DNA of 64,000 nt. Source: Mycolicibacterium flavescens. Lineage in GTDB: Bacteria; Actinomycetota; Actinomycetes; Mycobacteriales; Mycobacteriaceae. Location: the NCBI GenBank assembly GCA_900637135.1, contig LR134353.1:3410001-3474000 (forward strand). Reading direction: 5' to 3'. Below, piece by piece: positions 24,300 to 33,312 of the stretch (the stretch's first letter is position 1; each line of letters opens with the position of its first letter). The notes below the pieces were generated by a model. That model was not told where the DNA came from, ran no database searches, and saw only the letters and a list, made by a program, of their open reading frames with translations. The position numbers and the translations under genes were made by a program.

Positions 24300-25568
24300 T
24301 CATCCGAGCGAGGTGAACGTGATGTGCAGTTCGCTGAGCCCACGCATGATGAAGGTCGGCTCATAGGTGAAGCGACGGTCGTCGGCGGGACCGTGGTGTT
24401 CGGTGGAGATCGCGATGTCGGTCATCCGGTCGAGAATCCGGTTCAACGAGATCCGTCCTTCCGCCCGGGCCAACGGCGCGCCGGGGCAGGAATGGGCGCC
24501 GCGGATGAACGCGATCTGCTCGCGAACGTTCGGGCGGTCAGGCCGGAAAATGTTGGGATCGGCGAACTTCCGTTCATCACGGTTGCAGGCGCCGGGCAGC
24601 AGCATCACCGTCGTCCCCGCGGGCACCTCGACGTCGCCGATCTTGGTGGTGGTGCGCGCCATCCGGAAGTGGGATTTGACGGGGCTTTCCATCCGCAACG
24701 TCTCCTCGAGGAAGGCGGGGATCATGCTGCGGTCGTCGCGGAGCTTCTTCTCGAAGTCGGCGTTGTCGGCGATGAACCGGACCGCGGAGCTGACTAGTTT
24801 CGTGGTCGTTTCGGTGCCGGCCGCGAACAGGAAGGTCGACAGATTCATGACGTCCTCGATATCGGGAGTCGAGCCGTCTTCGTGCTTGGCCTGCGCCAGC
24901 TCGGTCAGCACGTCCTCCCGGGGAGAGCGTCGGCGATCCTCGATGTAGGAGTAGAACTTCTCGTTGAGCCACTCCAGGGGGTTGTGCGACGTCGGCGCGT
25001 CCTTGCCGAGTTCGCCGACTGTCTCCATGGCGAAGACCGCTTTGAATTCCTCATGGTCCTCGACCGGCACACCGAGAAGGTCCGCGATCACCAGCAGCGA
25101 GAACGGTTTGGCGTAGGCGGACAGGAATTCACAGCTTCCCCTGTCGAGGAAGGTGTCGAGTTGCCGGTCTGCCAACCGCCACATGAAGTCCTCGTTCTCC
25201 TTGAGGCGTTTGGGCGTGATGAGCTTGTTCAGCAGGCCACGGGTGCGGGTGTGCAGAGGCGGGTCCTGCGACGTGATGTGTTCGGCCATCGGCACAGCGG
25301 CGCGGTGCTGTTCGATCAGCTCGCTGACGTCGTCGGATTCCCCCGGCCCGAAGGGCATACCCGAGAACGGGCCGGCGACCGATACGCAGGAGGAGAACGC
25401 GGGGTCCTTGTAGACGGCGAGCGCCTCGTCGTAACCGGTCACGGCGAGCACATTGAACGGGGTCGCCTGTGCCACCGGGCATTTGGACCGTAGATGATCG
25501 AAATACGGATACGGGTCGGGAACAAGAGCCGCATCGGTGAAGAAGTCGACGGTTTCGAAATCGGTCAC
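24300..25568 (-). CDS. Cytochrome P450
   Basis: A 422-residue soluble bacterial P450. The I-helix oxygen-activating motif is AAGTETT (about 243), the K-helix ExxR is EETLRMESP and the heme-binding loop is FIRGAHSCPGAPLAR with the Cys thiolate at about 361. It would hydroxylate a hydrophobic substrate using ferredoxin electrons; neither ferredoxin nor reductase is nearby. The GTG start overlaps the upstream SDR stop by 4 bases. Confidence 0.93.
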   Translation of the reverse strand: MTDFETVDFFTDAALVPDPYPYFDHLRSKCPVAQATPFNVLAVTGYDEALAVYKDPAFSSCVSVAGPFSGMPFGPGESDDVSELIEQHRAAVPMAEHITSQDPPLHTRTRGLLNKLITPKRLKENEDFMWRLADRQLDTFLDRGSCEFLSAYAKPFSLLVIADLLGVPVEDHEEFKAVFAMETVGELGKDAPTSHNPLEWLNEKFYSYIEDRRRSPREDVLTELAQAKHEDGSTPDIEDVMNLSTFLFAAGTETTTKLVSSAVRFIADNADFEKKLRDDRSMIPAFLEETLRMESPVKSHFRMARTTTKIGDVEVPAGTTVMLLPGACNRDERKFADPNIFRPDRPNVREQIAFIRGAHSCPGAPLARAEGRISLNRILDRMTDIAISTEHHGPADDRRFTYEPTFIMRGLSELHITFTSLG

Positions 25569-26476
25569 AAGACACTCCTGGTTGCTTCGGTCACGTAGGC
25601 GTCGTCGACACTCATGATCTGGTCGAGGTTCTCGGCGATGTCTTCGGCGGTCAGCGGCTGCTTCCAGACGCCCTGGGTGCGCACGACCGCAAGGCGTGAG
25701 ACACCACCCATTCCCGTCAGCAGGACCTCACCGGTGAGCGGGCACGACTCGTGCGCAAGGAAAGCCGCTGCGGGAGCGCACAGTTCGGGAGGCATGCTCG
25801 CGTTGATCTCGGCCATCATGTCCTCTGACATGCCGTACAGCTCGGCCAGTTGGCGGCCCTGGGAGGCCGACATGCGGGTGTAGGCCCGCGGCGCGATCGC
25901 ATTGACTCCGATGCCGTGGCCCACGCCCTCGGTGGCGAGGGTACGGGTCAGCCCCCAGACCGCCCCTTTGGCAGCGCCGTAGCTCGTGAGTTCGGGGATG
26001 CCGCCGAGCATGGCCTCGGATACGGTGTTGACGATCCGCCCGCGGCCCGCCTTGGCTAGATGGGGCCATGCCGCCCGCGTGACGAAAAGTGTTCCGAAAT
26101 AGTGCACGTCGAGCATCTTGCGGACCCGGTCCTGTGACAGCGTCTCGAAAAGTCCCGGGTCGTGGACGCCGGCGTTGTTGATCACCGCGTCGATGCGCCC
26201 GAACGTTTCGGCTGCGGTGTCGACCACCGCCTGCGCCCCCGACTCCTCGGCGACGGAGACACTGCACGCCACCGCCCGGCCACCGGCTTTCGCGATCTCA
26301 TCGACCACAGAGTCGGCCGGCCGCGAGCCGCATGCGCGACCGTCGATCTGCGCCCCGTTGTCGGCGACGACGACGCAGGCACCCTTGGCCGCGAGCAGCA
26401 GCGCGTGACCGCGGCCGATCCCACGGCCGCCGCCGGTGACGACCACCACCCTGTCGTCAAAGCGCAGATCGGTCAC
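25565..26476 (-). CDS. SDR oxidoreductase
   Basis: A 303-residue SDR. The cofactor motif is TGGGRGIGRGHA, then NNAGV, a catalytic Ser in NTVSEAM and YGAAKG. It resembles the multifunctional-enzyme-2 or 17-beta-hydroxysteroid type dehydrogenases, which oxidise 3-hydroxyacyl or steroid alcohols. The GTG at 26476 overlaps the stop of the next P450 gene as GTGA, and its own stop overlaps the next P450 start in the same way. Confidence 0.88.
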   Translation of the reverse strand: MTDLRFDDRVVVVTGGGRGIGRGHALLLAAKGACVVVADNGAQIDGRACGSRPADSVVDEIAKAGGRAVACSVSVAEESGAQAVVDTAAETFGRIDAVINNAGVHDPGLFETLSQDRVRKMLDVHYFGTLFVTRAAWPHLAKAGRGRIVNTVSEAMLGGIPELTSYGAAKGAVWGLTRTLATEGVGHGIGVNAIAPRAYTRMSASQGRQLAELYGMSEDMMAEINASMPPELCAPAAAFLAHESCPLTGEVLLTGMGGVSRLAVVRTQGVWKQPLTAEDIAENLDQIMSVDDAYVTEATRSVL

Positions 26477-27696
26477 GGGCTGACCGCGGGGTCGAACACG
26501 ATCGGCAGCGCGGTCGGAGACCGGAACACCTGCCCGCGGATGTAGGCTTCGTCGGCTTCGGGGTCCAGCCGCAGGTTGGGCAGCCGATCCAGCAGGAGGT
26601 TGAGCGCGACGCGCATCTCGAGGCGCGCCAGATGCATGCCCAGGCAGACGTGCACGCCGTGGCCCCAGCCGATGTTCGCCTTGGCTTCGCGGAAGATGTC
26701 GAACTGATCGGGCTGTGGGAAGCGCTCGTCCTGCCGGTTGGCCGCGCCCAGCACCGGCATCACCGACGAACCCTCGGGGATGTGGACCCCGCCGAGTTCG
26801 GTGTCGCGGCTCGCGATCCGGGTGATCATGCTCAGCGGCGGCTCCCAACGCACCGCTTCCTCGATCGCCTGCGGTATCAGCGACCGGTCGGCCAGGATCG
26901 CGTCGAGCTGTTCGGGGTTGGACAACAACCCGAACAACAGGTTCCCCAGCGACCGGTACGTCGTCTCCACACCCGCGGGCAGCAGCAATCGCAGGAACGA
27001 GAAGATCTCTTCGTCGGAGAGCTTTTCCCCGTCGATCTCGGCCGCGCCGAGCCGGCTGATCAGGTCGTCGCGCGGTTCCTCGCGTCGCGCCGCCAGGATG
27101 GGCCGGAAGTAGTCGGCCAGCGCCAAAGACGCCTCCCGCCCGCGCTCGGGGTTGATGGTGAACGACAGCAGCGAGATCGACCACTTCTGGAACTGCGCGT
27201 AGTCGTCCTGCGGCAGGCCCAGCAACCCGGCAATGATCAACGTGGGATACGGGAAGTTGAACTCCTTGACGAGGTCGACACGTCCCCGGCCGGCGAAGCG
27301 GTCGATCAGCGCATTGCCGATCGGGGTCACCAGCGTATCTTCCCAACGGGCCAGGGCCTTTTGCGAGAACGCCTTCGCCACCAGGGCCCGGTGCCTGCCG
27401 TGCTCGGGTTCGTCCATTCCGAGCATCACATGCTTACCGAACACATCCCCGAACGCCTGGATGATGATCGCCGACGAGAACGTCTCGTTGTCCCGCAGCA
27501 TCTGCTGGGCTTCTTCATAGCGGTAGACCATGACGATCGGCTTACCTTCTTGCCCAGGGATACCCGGGATCTCGATCTTCTGGACCGGTTCTTCGCGACG
27601 CAGCCTCGCCAGTTCCGTGTAGGGGTCGCGCACATCGCCCGACACGAAGTCGTCGAACTCGCCGAAGTCCTCGAGGTCCTCGAACAACAGTTGCAT
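26473..27696 (-). CDS. Cytochrome P450
   Basis: A 407-residue P450. The I-helix motif is LPAGVETTYRS, where the usual acidic residue and Thr are kept. The K-helix motif is EEAVRWEPP and the heme loop is IGWGHGVHVCLGMHLARLEMR. I chose the ATG at 27696 because AGGAGGG lies just before it; an upstream in-frame ATG adds 36 low-complexity residues. It differs clearly from the two other P450s here, so the island can carry out several oxidations. Confidence 0.93.
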   Translation of the reverse strand: MQLLFEDLEDFGEFDDFVSGDVRDPYTELARLRREEPVQKIEIPGIPGQEGKPIVMVYRYEEAQQMLRDNETFSSAIIIQAFGDVFGKHVMLGMDEPEHGRHRALVAKAFSQKALARWEDTLVTPIGNALIDRFAGRGRVDLVKEFNFPYPTLIIAGLLGLPQDDYAQFQKWSISLLSFTINPERGREASLALADYFRPILAARREEPRDDLISRLGAAEIDGEKLSDEEIFSFLRLLLPAGVETTYRSLGNLLFGLLSNPEQLDAILADRSLIPQAIEEAVRWEPPLSMITRIASRDTELGGVHIPEGSSVMPVLGAANRQDERFPQPDQFDIFREAKANIGWGHGVHVCLGMHLARLEMRVALNLLLDRLPNLRLDPEADEAYIRGQVFRSPTALPIVFDPAVSP

Positions 27697-27706
27697 GGCG
27701 TCCCTC

Positions 27707-29185
27707 CTACGAACCGGCCGGATAGGCGACGGACTTGATCTCGGTGTACTGGTCGAACCCGGCGACACCGTTCTGGCGTCCGATACCGCTGGCCTTATAG
27801 CCACCGAACGGCGTGTCAGCGCCGTACCCGGCGGTGCCGTTGAGTCCGATGAATCCGGCGCGTAGTCGCCTGGCCACTGACAGGGCCCTGTCCAGCGTCC
27901 CGGCCATTACGTTGCCCGCCAGGCCGTACGGACTGTCGTTGGCGATGCGCACCGCGTCGTCCTCGTCGTCGAACGGGATCACCGAGAGCACCGGGCCGAA
28001 GATCTCCTCCTGAGCGATGGTCATCGCGTTGTCGACGTTGACGAAAAGTGTTGGCTTGACGAAGAATCCCCTGTCCATGCCGTCGGGAGCCTCGGCACCT
28101 CCGACGAGCAGGGTCGCACCCTCCTCGACGCCCTTGTCGATGTATCCGCGGATGCGCCCGCGCTGCTTGTCGGAGATGATCGGTCCGCACAGCGTGCCCA
28201 GATCCTGCGGATCCCCGGGCGCGACACCTTCGTAGATGCCCTTGAGGATTTCGACGCCTTCGTCGTAGCGCGAACGCGGCAGAAGCAGCCGGGTCGGGTT
28301 GGCGCAGCCCTGACCCGCGTGCATACACGGCGCGATGCCCATCATGCAGCCCAGCGCGAAGTCCGCGTCCTCGAGCACGATGGTCGCCGACTTGCCGCCC
28401 AGTTCGAGGAACAACCGCTTCATCGTCGCCGCGCCCTTCTCCATGATCCGCCTGCCGACGACGGTGGATCCGGTGAACGAGATCAGGTCCACCTTCGGTG
28501 ACAGGGTGAGTTCTTCACCGACGAAGTGATCCGAGGCGGTGACGACGTTGACGACACCCGGTGGGATGTCGGTGTTCTCGGCAATCAGCCGCCCCAACCG
28601 GGTGGCGTTGTACGGGGTGTTGGGCGCCGGCTTGAGTACGACGGTGTTACCCGTACCGAGGGCTTGCCCGATCTTCTGGATGGTGACCTCGAAGGGGAAG
28701 TTCCACGGCACGATCGCCCCGACCACGCCGACGGGCTCGCGCCAGACCTTGCGGGTGGTGTTGACCCCGGTGACCGACACGAGCGCATCGCCCAGTGATG
28801 TCTCCCAGGGATATTCGTCGATCAGCCGGGCCGGGTACTTCAGGGCGTCGGATAACGGCGCATCGAGTTGGGGGCCGTGGGTGATGGCACGCGGACAGCC
28901 CACCTCGAGGATGAGTTCCTCGCGCAGCTCTTCCTGCTCGGACTCGAGTGCCTCCTGAAGCTGCAGCAGGCACCGTTGCCGAAACGCATGATCCGTGGAC
29001 CAATTCGTCTCGTCGAACGCTCGCCGCGCCGCGTCGATCGCGCGGTGCATATCGGCCTTCGAGGCATCGGCGACCTCGCCGAGCACCTCCTCGGTGGCCG
29101 GGTTGATGTTGGTGAAGGTGCCTGCCTCACCGTCGACGAGCTTGCCGTCGATCATCATCTTCGATTCGAAGCGAACGTCAGCCAT
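27707..29185 (-). CDS. Aldehyde dehydrogenase family protein
   Basis: A 492-residue NAD(P)-dependent aldehyde dehydrogenase. It has the IVPWNFPFEV cofactor segment, the catalytic Glu in ELGGKSATIVLEDAD, the nucleophilic Cys in AGQGCANPTRLLLP (about 295) and EIFGPVLSVIPFD. It would turn an aldehyde, plausibly made by the SDRs and P450s, into an acid. It is 10 bases from the P450 gene and overlaps the next SDR by 8 bases, so it is co-transcribed. Confidence 0.94.
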   Translation of the reverse strand: MADVRFESKMMIDGKLVDGEAGTFTNINPATEEVLGEVADASKADMHRAIDAARRAFDETNWSTDHAFRQRCLLQLQEALESEQEELREELILEVGCPRAITHGPQLDAPLSDALKYPARLIDEYPWETSLGDALVSVTGVNTTRKVWREPVGVVGAIVPWNFPFEVTIQKIGQALGTGNTVVLKPAPNTPYNATRLGRLIAENTDIPPGVVNVVTASDHFVGEELTLSPKVDLISFTGSTVVGRRIMEKGAATMKRLFLELGGKSATIVLEDADFALGCMMGIAPCMHAGQGCANPTRLLLPRSRYDEGVEILKGIYEGVAPGDPQDLGTLCGPIISDKQRGRIRGYIDKGVEEGATLLVGGAEAPDGMDRGFFVKPTLFVNVDNAMTIAQEEIFGPVLSVIPFDDEDDAVRIANDSPYGLAGNVMAGTLDRALSVARRLRAGFIGLNGTAGYGADTPFGGYKASGIGRQNGVAGFDQYTEIKSVAYPAGS

Positions 29186-30065
29186 GGTCTCTGCTCCCTC
29201 GTAGCGCGCCGAACCGCGGGATGCCCATCATCAGCCGGATCATCTGGTGCAGCCCGGCCGACGGGAACACCCGGTTGGCGATCAACAACATTCGCGCGTC
29301 GGGGCCGACCGGCCGCTTGACGAACGGTTTCGAACTGTCCAGTGCTTCGGCCAAACCCTCCGCGAACTTGTCGGGCGACCGTGCGGCCATGCGCATAGCG
29401 GCCCGCCCACGCTTGTCCATGGTGCGGTGATGCGGCGCATAGGGACCGGTCAGATCGCGACAGTCGGTGGTTCCCGCATCGGTGATGATCTCGGTGTCGT
29501 AGGTACCGGTCACCAGGATCGTGACGCCGATGCCGAACGGCGCGATCTCGGCGGCCATCGACTCGCCCCAGCGTTCCAACGCGCCCTTGACGGCCGAATA
29601 CGGTGCGGTGGCAGGCATTCCGCGCACACCACCCTGGCTCGACACCAGCACGATGCGACCGCGCCCGGCATCGCGCATGGACGGCAATAACGCCCTGGTC
29701 AATCCGACGGGACCGAAGATGTTGGTCGCGAACATCTGCTCCCACAGATTCACCGGTGTCTCCTCGACCATTCCCGCCGCCGAAATGCCGGCGTTGTGCA
29801 CCAGCGCATACGGGGCGCCGACCGCCTCCTCGATCGACTTGGCCGCCGCCTCGATCGAGGCGGTGTCGGTGAGGTCGAGCGTGACACCGACCAGGTTCGG
29901 ATCGTCCGGCACCGCGCCGGTCGCCTCACGCAGCCGTTGCATGCCGGCATCGACGGACCGCATGGCCGCGACGACCCGCCAGCCGCACCGGTACAGATGA
30001 GACGCCGATGCCAACCCCAGCCCCCGCGAGGCGCCGGTGATGACGACGCTGCGCTCAGCCCTCAT
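29178..30065 (-). CDS. SDR oxidoreductase with ambiguous start
   Basis: A 295-residue SDR with TGASRGLGLASA, HNAGIS, VLVSSQGG and the YSAVKG Tyr-Lys pair. A C-terminal extension of about 60 residues follows the core. Three in-frame ATGs (30065, 30098, 30131) are each carried by a 33-base tandem repeat. I chose 30065 because the Rossmann strand begins there and it is the only one that would exist without the duplication. Starting at 30131 would add two copies of MGDERLREEQT. Confidence 0.85.
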   Translation of the reverse strand: MRAERSVVITGASRGLGLASASHLYRCGWRVVAAMRSVDAGMQRLREATGAVPDDPNLVGVTLDLTDTASIEAAAKSIEEAVGAPYALVHNAGISAAGMVEETPVNLWEQMFATNIFGPVGLTRALLPSMRDAGRGRIVLVSSQGGVRGMPATAPYSAVKGALERWGESMAAEIAPFGIGVTILVTGTYDTEIITDAGTTDCRDLTGPYAPHHRTMDKRGRAAMRMAARSPDKFAEGLAEALDSSKPFVKRPVGPDARMLLIANRVFPSAGLHQMIRLMMGIPRFGALRGSRDHG

Positions 30066-30128
30066 TGTCTGTTCTTCGCGCAAGCGCTCATCACCCATTG
30101 TCTGTTCTTCGCGCAAGCGCTCATCACC
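30063..30128. repeat. 33-bp tandem duplication at the SDR start
   Basis: Two identical 33-base units, 30063-30095 and 30096-30128, each bring an ATG on the minus strand in the SDR frame. The second unit reaches into the stop codon region of the upstream AveC-like gene (stop at 30124-30126). The unit length is a multiple of three, so the reading frame is kept. Confidence 0.9.
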
Positions 30129-31269
30129 CATCCTGGGCGTCCGGTGCGCACCGATTGCTCTTCTCACCCAGTTCCACGTCCGGGCGCCCGTCGGGCTGCC
30201 CGCTCATCCAGGTCGACATGATCCCGACGGAGTACGGACCCGGTTGGCCGTTCGCTTCGTAGAAGCCCTGCGGGTCATAGACCTTCACTTCCGGATACGG
30301 CCACGGGCAGGCCACCGACGTCGAGATCTTGGTCGCCTTCACGATCGCGAAAAGCCCGCCGTAACAGAAATAGGCGACGTTGATGATCACGAACATCACC
30401 ACGAAGGTGCCCAGCCTAGGCCTCGAGGCGAAGATCCGCGCCCGCTGAGCAAGCTTCTCCGCGACGGACTTACCGGTGTCGTCGCGGTAGAGCAGCACAC
30501 CGGCGGGGATCATCACGAACGTCACCGCCACCACTTCCCAGATCAACGGGAACTGATAGGTGTCTCCGGTGAACACCGACGCCCACGGCGGCACCTGCGA
30601 ATAGATGTACATGCCGGTGCGCACCAGGGTGATCTCGAGCGCCGCGTCCACCACCACCCCGATAGGGAAGATGATGGCCGCCAGGCTGATCAGCGGATGG
30701 CGCCACACGAATGACTCGACAGGCCTGCGCGCCTGCAGTTTCCGCAAGATCCAGATCGCCGGGAAATAGGGCCCGAGATAGAACATCACGTAGCCGAGGA
30801 CCACGAACGGTTCCACCGTCGGTGACAGCGACACCAACGGCCAGTCCTCGGGCAGGTGCGCCAGCTCGGGGTTGTAGACCGCGAACGGCGACCAGTTCAT
30901 GATCGGGTCTTGCCACACGATCAACGACGTGACGAGTGCCATCAGCAACGTCGGGTTGTGCGGGTTTCGTCGCCAGTGCACCACCCACAAGGTGATGATG
31001 ACGGCCATCGTGATGACGGTGAAGGTCTCGAGGATCACCACCCAGGTGGACGTGCTCCACCCGAACAGCACCTCGACGGGCCGCGGTGTCCCCTCGACAT
31101 CGGGATTGGCGATGCGTGGGGACCCCGGACCCTTACGGGTGTTGACGGCGAAGAACACGGCAACGGCAAGGAGTGCCGCCACCGAGATCGACGGCCCGAG
31201 CCAGGACCGTTTCGTCGGCCCCGGAGAGGCCGGCGAGGTGGCTTCGGCCTTCGGCGTTTCAGTGGTCAC
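30124..31269 (-). CDS. Spirocyclase AveC-like membrane protein, long form
   Basis: A 381-residue protein with about eight transmembrane helices. It shares the layout of the protein at 21712-22500: a W.DP..NW pattern (VWQDPIMNWSPFAVY), a helix pair, then GDTYQFPLIWEVVAVTFVMI and a YRDDTGKSVAEK loop. These fit the AveC-like family, for which no mycobacterial function is known. It lies 3 bases after the substrate-binding gene in the operon. A possible role is modifying or handling a lipophilic substrate in the membrane; that is inference. Confidence 0.7.
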   Translation of the reverse strand: MTTETPKAEATSPASPGPTKRSWLGPSISVAALLAVAVFFAVNTRKGPGSPRIANPDVEGTPRPVEVLFGWSTSTWVVILETFTVITMAVIITLWVVHWRRNPHNPTLLMALVTSLIVWQDPIMNWSPFAVYNPELAHLPEDWPLVSLSPTVEPFVVLGYVMFYLGPYFPAIWILRKLQARRPVESFVWRHPLISLAAIIFPIGVVVDAALEITLVRTGMYIYSQVPPWASVFTGDTYQFPLIWEVVAVTFVMIPAGVLLYRDDTGKSVAEKLAQRARIFASRPRLGTFVVMFVIINVAYFCYGGLFAIVKATKISTSVACPWPYPEVKVYDPQGFYEANGQPGPYSVGIMSTWMSGQPDGRPDVELGEKSNRCAPDAQDG

Positions 31270-31272
31270 GGT

Positions 31273-32385
31273 TCACTCCTCACCAAAGCGGTCGACGAGA
31301 TGAGAGTTGACGCCGTCGGCGTCCAGCCTTCGGGCGACCAGATACCCGGCGCCCATCCACGCCCGGCGCGTCCAGTTGCCGAACGAGACGCGGGTCCCCG
31401 GCGCCCCCGCGGCCGCGGGCATCATCTTGACGCGTTCCAAGGCCTCCTTGACACCGCGCGGACTCAGCGGATGCGCATCGCTGCACGCGCGAAGCAACGC
31501 TGTGGCGACGTCGCAGTTCACCACGGGCACACAGTATTCGGGCCTGCGGCCGAACTTCTCCTGGTACTTGTCGAGGAACCGCTGGCCGACAGGGTTGCCC
31601 TCGTCGTACTGGTCGACGCCCGTCCACCCCATGAACGCGTTCCACATGATCGGGTTGATCCACGCGTTCTGGAAAGCCGTGCTGGTGAAGCGCGGTGGAT
31701 CCCAGCCGAGTTCTTCCAGAGCAGGGTTGACGAACACGATGCCGAACCCGAAACCGGCGTGCACCACGGCCTGCGCCTTGGCTTCGTACAGAGTCCGCAC
31801 CGCTTCCGAGACATCCTGGGCCGTCTGCGCGATCGCGACTTCGGCGACGATCCGGATCCCCTTGCGACGGCACGCGTTCCGGAAGTTCTTCACGTATGTC
31901 TCGCCGACCAGTGACTGCTCCATGAGGACGCCTACCTCGTGGTGTCCGCCCTTGGCCAGAAGGTCCGCCCAGAAGATCGGCTCGTCGGTCAAAGAACCCT
32001 GCGGAAACGCGAACGTCCACTCCCCCAACCACGCGTCGCTGCCGGTGACGCTGAGCGCGGGCACCCGGAACCGCTCCTCGATGGCCTCGCGGGTCGGCAC
32101 GCAGTTGTCGGTGATGTGCGGGCCGAACACCGCGAGGCACCCCTCGTCGACGAGTTCGCCGTAGGCGTCGATCACCGCTTTGACCGAACCTTTCGGCAGC
32201 CCCTCGACCTCCTTGTAGATGATCTCGATGGGCCGATCGATCACGCCGTTCTCAACCGCCTCGGCGAATATCAGCTCGAAGGGATTGGACAGATCTTCCT
32301 TCATCTCCTGCGGGTAGAGGTCGGGCAGCTTGAAGTCCATGAGGTACCCGAACTTGATCGGTTCCGCGGTGCTCTCGTAGGACAT
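31273..32385 (-). CDS. Leaderless periplasmic-binding-type protein (branched-chain amino acid SBP family)
   Basis: A 370-residue type I periplasmic-binding fold protein. It has two lobes with the typical IKFGYLMDF start, VFGPHITDNCVP, SVTGSD, GVLMEQSLVGETYVKNF and a ligand cleft region around VNCDVATALLRAC. There is no signal peptide or lipobox: the first residues (MSYESTAEPIK) are hydrophilic. No permease or ATPase gene is near. It may act inside the cell as a ligand sensor or carrier, or the export signal may be non-classical. It is first in the long operon, with a promoter and operator-like site before it. Confidence 0.8.
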   Translation of the reverse strand: MSYESTAEPIKFGYLMDFKLPDLYPQEMKEDLSNPFELIFAEAVENGVIDRPIEIIYKEVEGLPKGSVKAVIDAYGELVDEGCLAVFGPHITDNCVPTREAIEERFRVPALSVTGSDAWLGEWTFAFPQGSLTDEPIFWADLLAKGGHHEVGVLMEQSLVGETYVKNFRNACRRKGIRIVAEVAIAQTAQDVSEAVRTLYEAKAQAVVHAGFGFGIVFVNPALEELGWDPPRFTSTAFQNAWINPIMWNAFMGWTGVDQYDEGNPVGQRFLDKYQEKFGRRPEYCVPVVNCDVATALLRACSDAHPLSPRGVKEALERVKMMPAAAGAPGTRVSFGNWTRRAWMGAGYLVARRLDADGVNSHLVDRFGEE

Positions 32386-32401
32386 GCCACCTCCGTCGTT
32401 G

Positions 32402-32420
32402 GAAACCTAATATTTGTTCA
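32402..32420. promoter_or_regulatory. Operator-like site before the SBP operon (variant type)
   Basis: The 19 bases GAAACCTAATATTTGTTCA match the shared island element (TTGACCAAATATCTGTTCC) at 13 of 19 positions and the site at 43024-43042 more closely. On the minus strand a TTGACC (32445-32450) and a TACTGT (32422-32427) stand 17 bases apart just upstream of it, so the site would cover the start of transcription. The -35 hexamer overlaps the stop codon of the NorQ-like gene. Confidence 0.55.
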
Positions 32421-32446
32421 GACAGTAGCGAGGGTCATGATCAGGG

Positions 32447-33253
32447 TCAATCACCCGGAGCCTGGTCGACCAAGTACGCGTCGATCATCTCGACCAAACC
32501 GCGGGTCACGGTGGCGTCATCGGTGAGCGGGCCGGCGATCGCGGCGCGCGCGGCGTCCCGTGGGGCCAAACCTTCGGCGATCAGCCGACCCGCGGCGATC
32601 AATACCCGCGTGGAAGCGACTTCGCGGAGTCCCCCCGTCTCCAACCGCCGGATCGCATGACCCAGCCGGACCAGTTCCGCGGCACGGTCGTGCGCGATGC
32701 CCGCTTCGCTGGCGACGATCTTCTCTTCGACGTCTGTTGTGGGAAAACCGAATTCGATCGCAACCATCCGCTGCCTTGTGGAGTCCTTGAGATCCTTCAG
32801 CACGCTCTGGTAGCCCGGGTTATAGGAGACGACCAGACAGAACCCCGGCGCCGCTTCCAGCGTGACCCCCAGCCGTTCGATCGGCAGTTGTCTGCGGTGG
32901 TCGGCCAGCGGGTGCAGCACGACGGTGGTGTCCTGCCGGGCTTCGACGACCTCGTCGAGATAGCAGATCGCACCGTCGCGGACCGCACGGGTCAGGGGCC
33001 CGTCGACCCACTCGGTCTCACCGCCGCGTAGCAGAAACCGGCCGACGAGATCGGCGGTGGTCAGGTCGTCATGGCAGGCGACGGTGATCAGCGGACGATC
33101 CAGGTCGTGGGCCATCGCCTCGACGAACCGCGTCTTGCCACAGCCCGTCGGGCCCTTGAGTGCGATGGAAAGCCCCTGCTTGTATGCGGCCTTGAAGACC
33201 TGCTCCTCGTTCGCGACGGGCACGTAGTAGGGCCGCGGTGGCTTCACCTGCAT
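32447..33253 (-). CDS. CbbQ/NirQ/NorQ-type AAA+ ATPase
   Basis: A 268-residue MoxR-group AAA+ protein of the NorQ/CbbQ type. Walker A is GPTGCGKTRF (about 34), Walker B is AICYLDEVVEAR, and sensor I is VSYNPGYQS. NorQ and CbbQ hexamers work with a VWA-domain partner to remodel or metallate an enzyme, for instance cNOR or Rubisco. Its partner-like gene is directly upstream. The client enzyme is not obvious here: no nitric oxide reductase or Rubisco is in the window. One copy of the shared promoter element precedes it. Confidence 0.9.
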   Translation of the reverse strand: MQVKPPRPYYVPVANEEQVFKAAYKQGLSIALKGPTGCGKTRFVEAMAHDLDRPLITVACHDDLTTADLVGRFLLRGGETEWVDGPLTRAVRDGAICYLDEVVEARQDTTVVLHPLADHRRQLPIERLGVTLEAAPGFCLVVSYNPGYQSVLKDLKDSTRQRMVAIEFGFPTTDVEEKIVASEAGIAHDRAAELVRLGHAIRRLETGGLREVASTRVLIAAGRLIAEGLAPRDAARAAIAGPLTDDATVTRGLVEMIDAYLVDQAPGD

Positions 33254-33282
33254 GGCTTCCCTTCGGTTCGAACTCGCTTAGG

Positions 33283-33312
33283 ACCCTAGCGCGGAACAGA
33301 TGTTTGGTTCAA
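33283..33312 (-). promoter_or_regulatory. Shared promoter-operator element before the NorQ-like gene
   Basis: On the minus strand TTGAAC (33312-33307) and TAGGGT (33288-33283) are 18 bases apart, a good -35/-10 pair. The shared element TTGAACCAAACATCTGTTCC (33312-33293) begins at the -35 box and fills most of the spacer. It matches the element before the nitroreductase at 18 of 20 positions. It lies 30 bases before the ATG and overlaps the last codons of the VWA gene. Confidence 0.75.
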
